A stretch of DNA of 22,682 nucleotides from Spyradomonas excrementavium (GCA_018714005.1 DVOA01000019.1:1-22682), one strand, 5' to 3'. Shown: positions 14,855 through 22,389, counted from the stretch's first letter. The notes: a model not told the origin generated them from the letters alone. Translations and numbers: made by a program.

Positions 14855-15511
14855 ATGAACATCGAATTTAAACACAACAAACAATATTTCGTAGGAATAT
14901 CGCTTGGTTCTGCTGCTTCAACCGAAACCGGCGCAGCAGTTTTGGATTCCTCGCTCAATGTAATCACTCTGGACAAGCTTTTTACAATGGAGGACGTAAA
15001 GTATTTTCTGGACAACTTTGTAGGCAAGCAAAATGCCGTTTTTAACATAGCTCTTCCGGAAAATCCCACCATGCTCAACGCAAAATGGAAGCTCTATTCG
15101 CGCCAGTACCAGCTTATTCAAACAAACAGGCTCATTAACAAAGAAAGCGAATGGATTCAGCGCTATTCTTTTAGAGGAACAGAATATTTTAAAGAACTCA
15201 AGGACAAGGGCATTGATATTTTCAGGTTCGACATTCATGAGCTGAAAAGTTCTCTAAAACTTGCAGGAATTTACAAAGACAGGACGCCCGTTGACTGCAA
15301 AGCGTTCCAAAGTGCCCTTAAATTCCAGTTCAAAATCAGAGAGCTCCCCGCAAATATGCTGCCGGTAGCACAACTGGAAGCGATACTAGGCGCATATTTG
15401 GGATATCTTATGAATCAGTCAAATCCCGAATACGCGTACAAAGTCCGCTCGGAATTTAAGGGAATTGAGGTCATTGGAATCGATTTACAGCCTGCTTTAT
15501 CCCAGAAGTAA
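14855..15511 (+). CDS. Possible DUF429 / RNase H-fold-like protein, 218 aa
   Basis: The beginning YFVGISLGSAASTETGAAVLD and the later NAVFNIALPENP resemble strands 1-2 and 4 of RNase H/actin-like folds. The C-terminal LEAILGAYLGYLMNQ resembles the helix that closes DUF429 proteins. The two positions where a nuclease would carry acidic residues are S16 and N64, so if the match is right the protein is probably not an active nuclease. No membrane segment is seen. No good ribosome-binding site lies before the ATG, so it may be coupled to the preceding gene. Its last 15 nt overlap the 3' end of the convergent gene. The family assignment is tentative. Confidence 0.5.
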   Translation: MNIEFKHNKQYFVGISLGSAASTETGAAVLDSSLNVITLDKLFTMEDVKYFLDNFVGKQNAVFNIALPENPTMLNAKWKLYSRQYQLIQTNRLINKESEWIQRYSFRGTEYFKELKDKGIDIFRFDIHELKSSLKLAGIYKDRTPVDCKAFQSALKFQFKIRELPANMLPVAQLEAILGAYLGYLMNQSNPEYAYKVRSEFKGIEVIGIDLQPALSQK

Positions 15512-16006
15512 CTGCCTATTCAGTTCTGCAAGGCTCGAAGAACCTACTTTTGCCGTACTTGCAGCAGCCGAAGTTGCAGAATTCTGAGTTACAAAGGAGT
15601 CAAGCCGGGATTTAAGACTTCTGTATTTTTCTTTGTCCGATTCGGTTTGGGCAGTCGCCAGTTTTTCCTGAACAATGCTCAACGCTTTGTTATAATCCGT
15701 ATCAATATCACCGGAAGAAGTAATCCCGACCTGTGACAGCAAAGTCTGCCATTCTGCCGGAACCTGTGCAGCGCCTGATGCAGCCTGGGCTTTTTGGGCT
15801 TCATTATCCTTTTGAGCCTCTTTTTCCTGTTGGGCTTTCATTTCACTTTCAAATTTTTCAAGTTTTGCTTTGTCAGTTGCTTTATCACCGGAAGACGGAA
15901 TGCCCAGAGCAGCTAATTTTTTCTTAATTTGTTCGTATTCTGAATCCACAGACGCTGCTGAAGAAGCGCCGGAAGCCGAAACTGATGAAACTGAATCAAT
16001 AGACAT
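15497..16006 (-). CDS. Hypothetical coiled-coil protein with a duplicated motif, 169 aa
   Basis: Unrecognised. The N-terminus is Ser/Ala-rich (MSIDSVSSVSASGASSAAS) and the middle is a Lys/Glu/Gln/Ala-rich helical region (about 50-80). The motif [LV]-G-I-[PT]-SSGD-x2-TD-x2-K occurs twice: LGIPSSGDKATDKAK near residue 35 and VGITSSGDIDTDYNK near residue 93, each followed by a charged helix. It therefore looks like two copies of a small helical unit. The low-complexity Ser/Ala ends recall flagellar or secreted assembly proteins, but no signal peptide is visible. Its 3' end overlaps the convergent gene by 15 nt. The ribosome-binding site is weak (AAAGAA). Confidence 0.6.
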   Translation of the reverse strand: MSIDSVSSVSASGASSAASVDSEYEQIKKKLAALGIPSSGDKATDKAKLEKFESEMKAQQEKEAQKDNEAQKAQAASGAAQVPAEWQTLLSQVGITSSGDIDTDYNKALSIVQEKLATAQTESDKEKYRSLKSRLDSFVTQNSATSAAASTAKVGSSSLAELNRQLLLG

Positions 16007-16121
16007 ATTTTTATTCTTTCTTTTTGCTAGTGTACCCTATACTATTTATATGCCCGTTTTTTTATTTTTTTAAACGTGGTTGTTAAGAAATATTAAAATG
16101 AATTTTTATAAAAACAACCGA

Positions 16122-16150
16122 TTGTAACAAAGCTTAAAAAATAGTAGAAT
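16122..16150 (+). promoter_or_regulatory. Predicted promoter of the DUF4013 pair
   Basis: TTGTAA (16122-16127), a 17-nt spacer and TAGAAT (16145-16150) lie upstream of the AAGGAG and ATG of the first DUF4013 gene. The spacing is ideal and the surroundings are AT-rich. Confidence 0.55.
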
Positions 16151-16174
16151 TAGAAATTATGAAAAGGAGTTTTT

Positions 16175-16936
16175 ATGTTTGATTTAAGAAAAGTTTTTAC
16201 AAATCCTTTTGGTGACAAGGATTTTGGGAAAAAATTCGTGATAGGCTGTCTGATAACGCTATTTCCAACTGTTTTTTCCTTGATTAAAGAATTTCTTTCA
16301 AAAGAGCAGTCCAGAGAACTTTTTATGCAAAATACACCTGTAGCGCTTGCAGCTTCTGTTATTGCGGGATTTTTTGCTTGTATTTCAATCGGATATTATT
16401 TCCGGATAATAAATAACAGAATCAACTCAAACGAAGAAATAATGCCGGATTGGCAGATAAGCAAAAATTTTACAATAGGATTAAAGGCAGTTGCTGGAAC
16501 ATTTCTTCTGGTGCTTCCTTTCTCGCTTCTCCTGTTTTTTGGAGCTATTTTCATCATATCCGGGCCGGTGTTGGGAACTTTCATGATTTCTGTTATTTCA
16601 TTTTTTGCCACTATTGCTTATCTGATATGCGTTATTGCATTATGTCTTTTGATGAACATTTCTTATGCTCAAGATTTTAAATTCTTGTCTTTTTTCAATT
16701 TTAAACGCGCGTGGGGATATTTAAAGGGGAACATATTCGGCTTTCTTCTCTACATAGGGCTGATTGCGGCAATTTCAATACTTACACAGTTGTTTTCTTT
16801 TATTCTTTTACTTGTGTTAGGAATAATCTCTATTATTGCCATTGTTCCGCTTGCATTTTATACATTATTGTTAAATGCTGAAATCGCCGGACAGTTTGTC
16901 AACGGGGTTAATAAAAAAGAAATTACCGGAGAATAA
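16175..16936 (+). CDS. DUF4013 family membrane protein (copy 1), 253 aa
   Basis: A polytopic inner-membrane protein with about five or six hydrophobic segments. The soluble markers YFRIINNRINSNEEIMPDW (about 75-93) and FFNFKRAWGYLKGN (about 169-182) are the characteristic DUF4013 positions. The family is widespread, has no established biochemical function and often occurs as tandem copies. AAGGAG sits 7 nt before the ATG and a good promoter lies upstream. The paralogue begins 2 nt after its stop. The two may form a heteromeric membrane complex, which is inference from pairing. Confidence 0.8.
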   Translation: MFDLRKVFTNPFGDKDFGKKFVIGCLITLFPTVFSLIKEFLSKEQSRELFMQNTPVALAASVIAGFFACISIGYYFRIINNRINSNEEIMPDWQISKNFTIGLKAVAGTFLLVLPFSLLLFFGAIFIISGPVLGTFMISVISFFATIAYLICVIALCLLMNISYAQDFKFLSFFNFKRAWGYLKGNIFGFLLYIGLIAAISILTQLFSFILLLVLGIISIIAIVPLAFYTLLLNAEIAGQFVNGVNKKEITGE

Positions 16937-16938
16937 CT

Positions 16939-17694
16939 ATGGAAATAAATTTTGAAAAGGCATTCACGTTTGTTAAAGAAGACCCGAAATGGGGGCGAAA
17001 AATCGCAATCGGCGGACTTTTGTCAGCTGTGGCGCTTCTGGTGCTTTGCGTGCCGTTTATGGTTCTTCCTTTCACCACATCTGTTCCCCTTTATGTGGCG
17101 CTGCTGGCTACCTGCTCTGTTTTTGCGGCAGCAATAATGTTCGCACTCGCGGGGTATCCGTTTATCGTCATAAACAACCGAATAAACAACAAAGAGGAAA
17201 TTTTACCCTGCTGGAAAGAATTTTTCAGGATTGTTTTTGGCGGAATCAAAACCGCAGTCGGGCATTTTCTGTTTATTTTGCCGGTAATGTTCTTTTCTGT
17301 GGTGATTCTTTTGATATTTCTGGGGGCATTTTCTCTCGGAAGCTCAATTCTTGCAATGCTGATTACGTTTATCGGTTTTGTGCTGATTTTTGCGCTTATC
17401 GGGCTCACAACAATTTATTCGCTGCTTTATCCGTTGATGAGCGGGGCTTTTGCTGAAGATTTGAATGTTTTTTCTTATATAAATTTCAAACGCGGATGGG
17501 AGCTGCTTCGTGAAAATTGGTTGAATTATTTGATTCTCTTGCTTTTACTCGTTGCTGTGGGGGTTATTTTCCACTTTGCGGCAATGGTTCTTGTTTTGAC
17601 AATTGCGGGCGCAATACTCATCCCGTGGCTTTGTTTTTATGCAAGCCTTGTTTGCGCTGATTTGGTTGCACAATTTGTTAAAACAAAGAAATAA
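16939..17694 (+). CDS. DUF4013 family membrane protein (copy 2), 251 aa
   Basis: A paralogue of the upstream gene with the same layout: a first helix pair, the marker YPFIVINNRINNKEEILPCW, a central hydrophobic block, then YINFKRGWELLREN and a terminal helix pair. The tract NNRIN-x-[NK]-EEI-[ML]-P-[DC]-W is shared almost unchanged with copy 1, while the helices have diverged, so the duplication is old. GGAG (16928-16931) lies 7 nt before the ATG and inside the end of copy 1. Its stop is followed by the double-hairpin structure at 17712-17872. Confidence 0.8.
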   Translation: MEINFEKAFTFVKEDPKWGRKIAIGGLLSAVALLVLCVPFMVLPFTTSVPLYVALLATCSVFAAAIMFALAGYPFIVINNRINNKEEILPCWKEFFRIVFGGIKTAVGHFLFILPVMFFSVVILLIFLGAFSLGSSILAMLITFIGFVLIFALIGLTTIYSLLYPLMSGAFAEDLNVFSYINFKRGWELLRENWLNYLILLLLLVAVGVIFHFAAMVLVLTIAGAILIPWLCFYASLVCADLVAQFVKTKK

Positions 17695-17711
17695 TGCAAA
17701 ATCGCCCGAAC

Positions 17712-17784
17712 GCGGTGTATAGAAATAATTTTTAAAGCCTGAGCGCTTCGCTATACGTCTTTAAAAATCATTTCTATACACCGC
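17712..17784. repeat. Long hairpin 1 with conserved loop
   Basis: Arms 17712-17737 and 17759-17784 are 26 nt each and pair with one mismatch (G-U compatible in RNA from one strand). The 21-nt loop contains CCTGAGCGCTTCGCTATACG (17738-17757). It follows the DUF4013 pair and probably acts in 3'-end formation. No other feature occupies 17695-17886. Confidence 0.85.
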
Positions 17785-17799
17785 TTTGGTGCAAAATCA

Positions 17800-17872
17800 G
17801 AGAATCAATGGAACAATTTTTAGAACCGTATAGCGAAGCGCTCAGGTTCAAAAAATTGTTCTATTGATTCTC
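17800..17872. repeat. Long hairpin 2 with the inverted copy of the same loop
   Basis: Arms 17800-17827 and 17845-17872 are 28 nt each with two mismatches and are unrelated in sequence to hairpin 1. The segment 17827-17846 is the exact reverse complement of the hairpin 1 loop over 20 nt. It lies 14 nt before the end of the convergent mlaE gene, so each hairpin could serve one of the two convergent transcripts. Confidence 0.85.
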
Positions 17873-17886
17873 GACAAATCTTACAT

Positions 17887-18618
17887 CTACAAATAAAACA
17901 CAATATTAATCAAAAAATCAGCAACAAGCAGGTAAATTGTGGATTTTATAGCAGATTGCGTGGTCGAAATCCCTACATCTTTGGCTCCGCCGCGGGTTTC
18001 ATAGCCCTGCGTTGCACAAACAAGCGTAATCAAAATACCAAAAACAAACGCCTTAAAAAGGCTTATGTAAATATCCCTCGTATTAAGGAAAAGCCAGACC
18101 GTATTCATAAAACGGTTCGGATGGAGCCCGATTGCGACATAAGCGACCATCATACCGCCCACAATACCCAAAAATTCCGCAAGAATCACAACCATCGGCA
18201 CAGTAACCGCTGCAGCAAGGATTCTCGGAGCAAAATAATAGCCGACAGGGTCAACATGGAGCGTTTTTATTGCGTCAATCTGCTCTGTAACCTGCATATT
18301 AGCGACCTCCGCACAAATCGCGGTTCCGGCGCGCGCGCCTATCGCAAGAGCTGCAAATCCGGGCGCAATTTCCCTCACAAGAGCTACTGCAATGAACCCG
18401 CCGACATAACCCTCGGCTCCGCTCATCAAAAACTGCTTTGAAACCTGCAAAGCAATTACCGCAGAGGCAATAAAGACAATAATAAGCGATATTGAAAGCG
18501 AATCATAGCTAATCATTGCCGCCTGCGAAATTACCGAGCGGAATTTTGTATTTCTGTTAAAAATGTATTTAACAGCAGATGTTAAATTTTGAACACAAAG
18601 CCCTAAGAAATTAATCAT
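17887..18618 (-). CDS. mlaE: MlaE-family ABC transporter permease
   Basis: A 243-aa polytopic permease of the MlaE/TTG2B family that moves phospholipids or other lipids between inner and outer membranes, normally with an MlaF-type ATPase and an MCE-domain substrate protein. The family signature VTEQIDAIKTLHVDPVGY (about 112-129) is clear, as are ALAIGARAGTAICAEVANMQ and the C-terminal AFVFGILITLVCATQGYETRGGA. Its ATG overlaps the stop of ilvE by 8 nt on the same strand. No ATPase or MCE gene lies on either side, so the partners are elsewhere. The pairing with ilvE is odd and may only reflect co-transcription. Confidence 0.92.
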   Translation of the reverse strand: MINFLGLCVQNLTSAVKYIFNRNTKFRSVISQAAMISYDSLSISLIIVFIASAVIALQVSKQFLMSGAEGYVGGFIAVALVREIAPGFAALAIGARAGTAICAEVANMQVTEQIDAIKTLHVDPVGYYFAPRILAAAVTVPMVVILAEFLGIVGGMMVAYVAIGLHPNRFMNTVWLFLNTRDIYISLFKAFVFGILITLVCATQGYETRGGAKDVGISTTQSAIKSTIYLLVADFLINIVFYL

Positions 18619-19528
18619 AGATAGGTGTGCACCATTTTTTGTATTTTTCGACCTTGCCTTTTACCACGTCGAAGTAAAGTTTCTGGAGCTCTTTTGTATG
18701 AACGCCGACTTCGCCCGTACCCAGAGGACGGTTATCAATGCTTGTAACAGGGCTGACCTGAGCACCGGTTCCGCAATAGAAAGCTTCATCGGCAATATAA
18801 AGTTCGGTTCTTGAGATTTCTCTTTCCACAACTTTCAAACCGAGAACATTTTTTGCCAGTTCAAGAATAGTATTTCTTGTTACGCCGACAAGAATGTTGT
18901 CCGTAGTTTGAGTTGTAACGAGTGTATCGCCCTCAACAAGGAAAAGGTTCATTGCAGAGCCTTCTGTAACAAAACCTTGCTGCGAAAGCACGATTGCGTC
19001 GTCAAATCCCGCTTTTCTTGCGTCTGTAATGATTAAAGCTGTGTTTGCGTAAGAGCCGCTGACTTTTGCGCGGGGCGGGATTGCATTGTCATCAACACGG
19101 CGCCAGTTTGAAACACAAACGCTTAAACCTTTTGCCAAATCGATGTAATCGCCCATTGCAAATGAAAAAATCAACACGGAATCAGGGTTGTCAATCAATC
19201 CCGGGCCGATTTTGCAGGCACTTTTATAAATCTGGGGTCTGATGTAGGCGTCTGTGCGGTAATTGTTCTTTTTCAAAAGGTCTTTAACAAGCCCGCACCA
19301 CTCATCAACAGAATATTTTGAATGCATATGCATGATTTTTCCGCTGTTTATGAGCCTTTCAAAGTGTTCTTTCATTCTGAAAGCATAAAGCTGGTCTTCT
19401 TCTTTGTTATAATAAGCACGAATACCCTCAAAAACCGAAGTTCCGTACAAAAAAGCGTGCGTTCTGACCGGAATTGAGGCTGTTGCCGCATCTACATACT
19501 TGCCGTCTAAAAATACATATTCTGTCAT
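18611..19528 (-). CDS. ilvE: Branched-chain amino acid aminotransferase
   Basis: A 305-aa class IV PLP-dependent aminotransferase that interconverts Leu, Ile or Val with their 2-oxo acids using glutamate. The PLP-binding lysine is K155 in RAKVSGSY. SVFEGIRAYY (31-40), the substrate-side phrase YIRPQIYKS (95-103), and FVTEGSAMNLF (186-196, with E189 contacting PLP) are typical. The length matches the family. AAGGG precedes the ATG, and a promoter with 17-nt spacing lies at 19584-19612. The last 8 nt overlap the mlaE start. Confidence 0.94.
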   Translation of the reverse strand: MTEYVFLDGKYVDAATASIPVRTHAFLYGTSVFEGIRAYYNKEEDQLYAFRMKEHFERLINSGKIMHMHSKYSVDEWCGLVKDLLKKNNYRTDAYIRPQIYKSACKIGPGLIDNPDSVLIFSFAMGDYIDLAKGLSVCVSNWRRVDDNAIPPRAKVSGSYANTALIITDARKAGFDDAIVLSQQGFVTEGSAMNLFLVEGDTLVTTQTTDNILVGVTRNTILELAKNVLGLKVVEREISRTELYIADEAFYCGTGAQVSPVTSIDNRPLGTGEVGVHTKELQKLYFDVVKGKVEKYKKWCTPIYD

Positions 19529-19583
19529 AGTGTTACCCTTTCTAATAAACTCTCACGGGTATTTTGAAATAAAAACCATATAT

Positions 19584-19612
19584 ATTATCGTTATTTTCAC
19601 GATTAAATGCAA
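19584..19612 (-). promoter_or_regulatory. Predicted ilvE promoter
   Basis: On the minus strand TTGCAT (19612-19607), a 17-nt spacer and GATAAT (19589-19584) give a plausible sigma70-type promoter, leaving a leader of about 50 nt. No leader peptide of branched-chain codons or T-box-like sequence was recognised. Confidence 0.5.
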
Positions 19613-19671
19613 GTTTATTGCAGGAAATTAATCAAAATTATCAAAAATCGCGCCAACCAAAGGCAACCGGC

Positions 19672-19792
19672 GTGAAATCAGAAGATTCCTTTTGGAGTGA
19701 CTATGGGGGAGGGCTCATTAAACCAGATTGCAAGCTTTTCACGTTAAAAGCCCGGAGGAATCGGAACGGAAAAAGGAATCTTCCGATTTCAC
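19672..19792. repeat. Conserved-core palindromic element, copy 1
   Basis: Arms 19672-19693 and 19771-19792 (22 bp, one mismatch) flank a 77-nt core at 19694-19770. On the plus strand the core begins GGAGTGACTATGGGGGAGGG and ends CCCGGAGGAATCGGAACGGA. Both blocks recur at 22496-22573 in the opposite orientation inside unrelated arms. GGGCT (19711-19715) can pair with AGCCC (19749-19753), closing a terminal hairpin and leaving two purine-rich strands facing each other. It lies just downstream of the pentapeptide gene and upstream of the ilvE promoter, and explains the gap 19617-19853. Confidence 0.88.
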
Positions 19793-19853
19793 TCCCCCAC
19801 GCCCCGTCAAAATCTAATCTGGTACAGTCTTATCACGAAACTTTTCGGAAAAC

Positions 19854-20249
19854 TTACCAGCAAGCCCCGATTGAGCCGGCTCCGCAAACTTTTCCGTTCA
19901 CCCAAATTGCATATTCAAGCTCGGTGTTTTTAAAATTAGTTCCTTTGATAATTGCGCCCTGCAGATTGGCTTCTTCCAAATCCGCATCCTCAAAATCAGC
20001 ATTTGTAAGGTTGGCATTCTTAAAATTTGAACGCTCAATGTCCGCTCCCTTGAAATTTGCGCCTGTAAGGTTGGCATTCTCAAAATTTACCCCGTCAAGC
20101 TCCGCCTTTTCAAAATTTGCACCGGTTAAATCCCGTCCGGAGAAATTGCTGCACTCCAAATCAGCTTTGTAAAAATTTTTCAACGAATCCTGTGCACAAA
20201 CAAAATTTGTACAAAGAATTAAAAGCAGGGCTGCGAATAATTTTTTCAT
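19854..20249 (-). CDS. Exported pentapeptide-repeat protein, 131 aa
   Basis: Residues 1-19 are a Sec signal peptide (MKKLFAALLLILCTNFVCA, cleavage before QD). Residues 27-115 are continuous A(D/N)LxX-type pentapeptide repeats (for example LTGANFEKAELDGVNFENA), which fold as a right-handed quadrilateral beta-helix. The C-terminus WVNGKVCGAGSIGACW contains two cysteines, C122 and C130, probably a disulfide in the oxidising periplasm. It starts 2 nt after the stop of the beta-rich protein gene and is the last gene of the HD-GYP operon. No ligand or enzymatic role can be read from the repeats. Confidence 0.88.
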   Translation of the reverse strand: MKKLFAALLLILCTNFVCAQDSLKNFYKADLECSNFSGRDLTGANFEKAELDGVNFENANLTGANFKGADIERSNFKNANLTNADFEDADLEEANLQGAIIKGTNFKNTELEYAIWVNGKVCGAGSIGACW

Positions 20250-20251
20250 AA

Positions 20252-20971
20252 TCAGAGCTCCTCCCCGTCCTTTTTCTTTTCAGGTAACACACGCCCCAAA
20301 TACTGGGAAACAGAAAACGAAAACGCAACTCTGTCCTCACTGTCATTCGGAATCACAACAGCAGTCGTAAATGACGTAGCGGGAACAGGTCTAAACTTCA
20401 CGCCGGCAGCCAGAGCGCATCCGGAATCCTGTCTGGACATCCAATCTGCAACGACACGGAGCTTATTAGGTATGATGGTCTGGTCTATACCGAGCATTAC
20501 GCCTGTGCTGTCAGGCATCTGGCTGTATCCTGCGACATAAGTGCCGGCAGTTAATGTAGTTCTTGTTTTTTTCACAAGAAACGACGTATGCGCATAAATC
20601 ATGCTGTCAGGCTTTTCCCCTGCGGTCAAAGACGGCTGGAGGCGGCCGCCGATAGTGAGCCTTGTTCGCTTTTTAATACGAAAAACCTTTTTTGCGGTCA
20701 TATCGAGTTTCACATCGGTTCTGTCACGAATACTCGTCCCAACCCCGAAAGATACCTCCGTATCTTTTCCGGTACCGAGAATCATATTAGGCGTAAGCGA
20801 CACAAAACCGTCGCCAAACGGGCTGAATCTGTTCGATTCTTTCAAAATTATATGTCCGAACGGCAAAACATCGGAAGACGGTATGGTAATTACTGTCTGC
20901 TGGGCAAAAACAGGATTCAGGGAGAGAAAAAACGCGCATACTGGCACTATTCCCCTTAAAAGAAGTTTCAT
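20252..20971 (-). CDS. Exported beta-rich, probably outer-membrane protein, 239 aa
   Basis: The true start is ATG at 20971, because the open frame upstream of it lies inside the HD-GYP gene. Residues 1-23 (MKLLLRGIVPVCAFFLSLNPVFA) are a signal peptide. The mature chain is a succession of about 10-14-residue amphipathic segments such as DTEVSFGVGTSI, TRLTIGGRLQPSL, TRTTLTAGTYVAGY and VAFSFSVSQYLG, consistent with a small beta-barrel. It lacks a clear C-terminal aromatic, ending KKKDGEEL, so barrel assembly is uncertain. It begins 4 nt after the HD-GYP stop. Family not recognised. Confidence 0.65.
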   Translation of the reverse strand: MKLLLRGIVPVCAFFLSLNPVFAQQTVITIPSSDVLPFGHIILKESNRFSPFGDGFVSLTPNMILGTGKDTEVSFGVGTSIRDRTDVKLDMTAKKVFRIKKRTRLTIGGRLQPSLTAGEKPDSMIYAHTSFLVKKTRTTLTAGTYVAGYSQMPDSTGVMLGIDQTIIPNKLRVVADWMSRQDSGCALAAGVKFRPVPATSFTTAVVIPNDSEDRVAFSFSVSQYLGRVLPEKKKDGEEL

Positions 20972-20975
20972 ACGC

Positions 20976-22040
20976 CTAATCCGCCCATTCTCTGTAAATG
21001 CCGTCAAATTTGTCCGCCACACGCTTAAATGACGCAACCATAACAGGGTCAAACTGCGTGCCGGAGCCTTCTGCGATAATTGTATTAGCCTTTTCTTTTG
21101 TGTAAGCGGCTTTATAGACCCTTTTCATTCTCAAAGCGTCGTAAACATCTGCAATGGACATAATCCTTGCGCTCAGAGGGATTTCGTCCTCTTTGAGTTT
21201 GTGAGGATAGCCTTTTCCGTCCCATCTTTCATGGTGAGAACGCGCAATATCAATCCCCATTTCAATAAATTTATTATCTCCGAATTTGTATTTAACGAGC
21301 TGGAGCGTTTCTGCGCCAATCAGGGTATGCGTTTTCATTATTTCAAATTCATCAAACGTAAGTCTTGCCGGTTTCAGCAAAATCCGGTCGGGAATGCCGA
21401 CTTTTCCGATATCATGGAGCGGACTTGCGTGGAGAATGTCTTTTATAAATTTTTCATCAATATCCTTGTAATATTTTGAAGTTTTTGACAAATCTTCGGC
21501 AAGAACAAAGCAATAGCGCTGAACACGCTCAAGGTGAAGCCCTGAATCGTCCTTTGATTGTGCAAGTTTTGCAAGTGAAAAGATTGTCGCCATCTGTGTT
21601 GCGGTAATATCCTGCACTTCTTTTTGAATTTTCTCCTCAAATGAGCGGCGCTGGTCAACGATTTCTTCCTGCAGCTTAATAATTCTAACATGCGCACCGA
21701 TTCTGCCCAGAACCTCGGGTTCCTTAAAAGGCACAGGGATATAATCAACTCCCCCGACTTCATAACCTTTCATAATATTGTAAGAATCATCCGGAGCAAT
21801 GAAAATCACCGGAGTTCTCGACAAAAACTCATCCCTTTTAAGTTCTGCGCAGAGCTCAAACCCGCCAAGGTCGGACAAAACCGGATTTATCAACAATAAA
21901 TCATAAGGTTTTTCCTGCACAAGCGCCATAGCACCGGCTCCCAAGCGGCAAAGCTCGGTTTCATACCCTCTTTTTTGAAGAATATTCTCAAGTACGGTCA
22001 GATTTGCCTCATTTTCATCAACAACAAGAATTTTTGACAT
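20976..22040 (-). CDS. HD-GYP domain protein with a degenerate receiver domain
   Basis: A 354-aa regulator. Residues 1-118 have a response-regulator fold, but the phosphoacceptor position reads LLLIN52 (Asn for Asp), the KPF lysine is V103 (VPF) and the conserved Thr/Ser is A82. The acidic pair D8-E9 is kept. A coiled-coil linker (120-145) leads to an HD-GYP domain with HLERVQRY (169-176), H209-D210-x2-K213, GIPD (215-218), H238, H269-H270 and DGKGYP (274-279), all canonical for c-di-GMP phosphodiesterases. So the output enzyme looks intact while phosphorylation is not expected. GAGAGG lies before the ATG. It heads an operon with the exported beta-rich and pentapeptide proteins. Confidence 0.92.
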   Translation of the reverse strand: MSKILVVDENEANLTVLENILQKRGYETELCRLGAGAMALVQEKPYDLLLINPVLSDLGGFELCAELKRDEFLSRTPVIFIAPDDSYNIMKGYEVGGVDYIPVPFKEPEVLGRIGAHVRIIKLQEEIVDQRRSFEEKIQKEVQDITATQMATIFSLAKLAQSKDDSGLHLERVQRYCFVLAEDLSKTSKYYKDIDEKFIKDILHASPLHDIGKVGIPDRILLKPARLTFDEFEIMKTHTLIGAETLQLVKYKFGDNKFIEMGIDIARSHHERWDGKGYPHKLKEDEIPLSARIMSIADVYDALRMKRVYKAAYTKEKANTIIAEGSGTQFDPVMVASFKRVADKFDGIYREWAD

Positions 22041-22198
22041 TTAAACCTCTCAGGATAAGCTATAACCAGTATAACATTATCAGCGGGGAAGTAAATATGA
22101 TTAATTTTGTGAACTTATATTACAATTTTTTGTTGATTTTGTAATATTTGTTATTAAATTGTTTTTATAAATATAGGCATTAAAAAGAAACGTGTATT

Positions 22199-22366
22199 AT
22201 GGCAAAAAAAGAAACAAACGGGGCTAACGGGTTGTTCGAATCCGCAATAAGCGCATTTGAACTCTCGATAAGAGCAAAACAAATCCAATGCGAATATACG
22301 CTGAAAGCGCGTATAAATGCACTTGCTGATTTTGTCAACGGGGCAAAACTTGCGGCTAATCCCTAA
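22199..22366 (+). CDS. Small hypothetical protein, 55 aa
   Basis: ATG at 22199 opens a 55-codon frame ending with TAA at 22366. The product is basic and probably one amphipathic helix hairpin (GLFESAISAFELSIRAKQIQCEYTLKARINALADFVNGAKLA). TATAAA (22166-22171) could be a -10 box and AAAAAGAAA a weak ribosome-binding site. It diverges from the HD-GYP gene. Coding is supported mainly by length and amphipathic pattern, so it remains tentative. It is followed after 23 nt by the large palindromic element. Confidence 0.45.
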   Translation: MAKKETNGANGLFESAISAFELSIRAKQIQCEYTLKARINALADFVNGAKLAANP

Positions 22367-22389
22367 AATGTCGCGCTAAAAGGCGGGGG

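Noticed and set aside
19672..19792. Integron attC site
   Set aside because: attC sites have conserved outer RYYYAAC/GTTRRRY ends and variable middles. Here the middle is conserved and the ends vary, and no integrase is present.
19898..20150. Regularly spaced short DNA repeats suggesting a CRISPR-like array
   Set aside because: The 15-30 nt periodicity is the DNA image of pentapeptide coding repeats; there are no constant repeats with unique spacers and no cas genes.
19618..20172. 184-codon plus-strand open frame across the pentapeptide gene
   Set aside because: It lies antisense to the pentapeptide repeats, whose periodic codons keep other frames open, and runs through the palindromic element. 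Its product is low-complexity (Ser/Lys/Phe repeats) and it has no ribosome-binding site.
20972..21052. 27-residue N-terminal extension of the beta-rich protein
   Set aside because: It lies within the HD-GYP coding region, lacks a ribosome-binding site, and would bury the clear signal peptide that starts at 20971.
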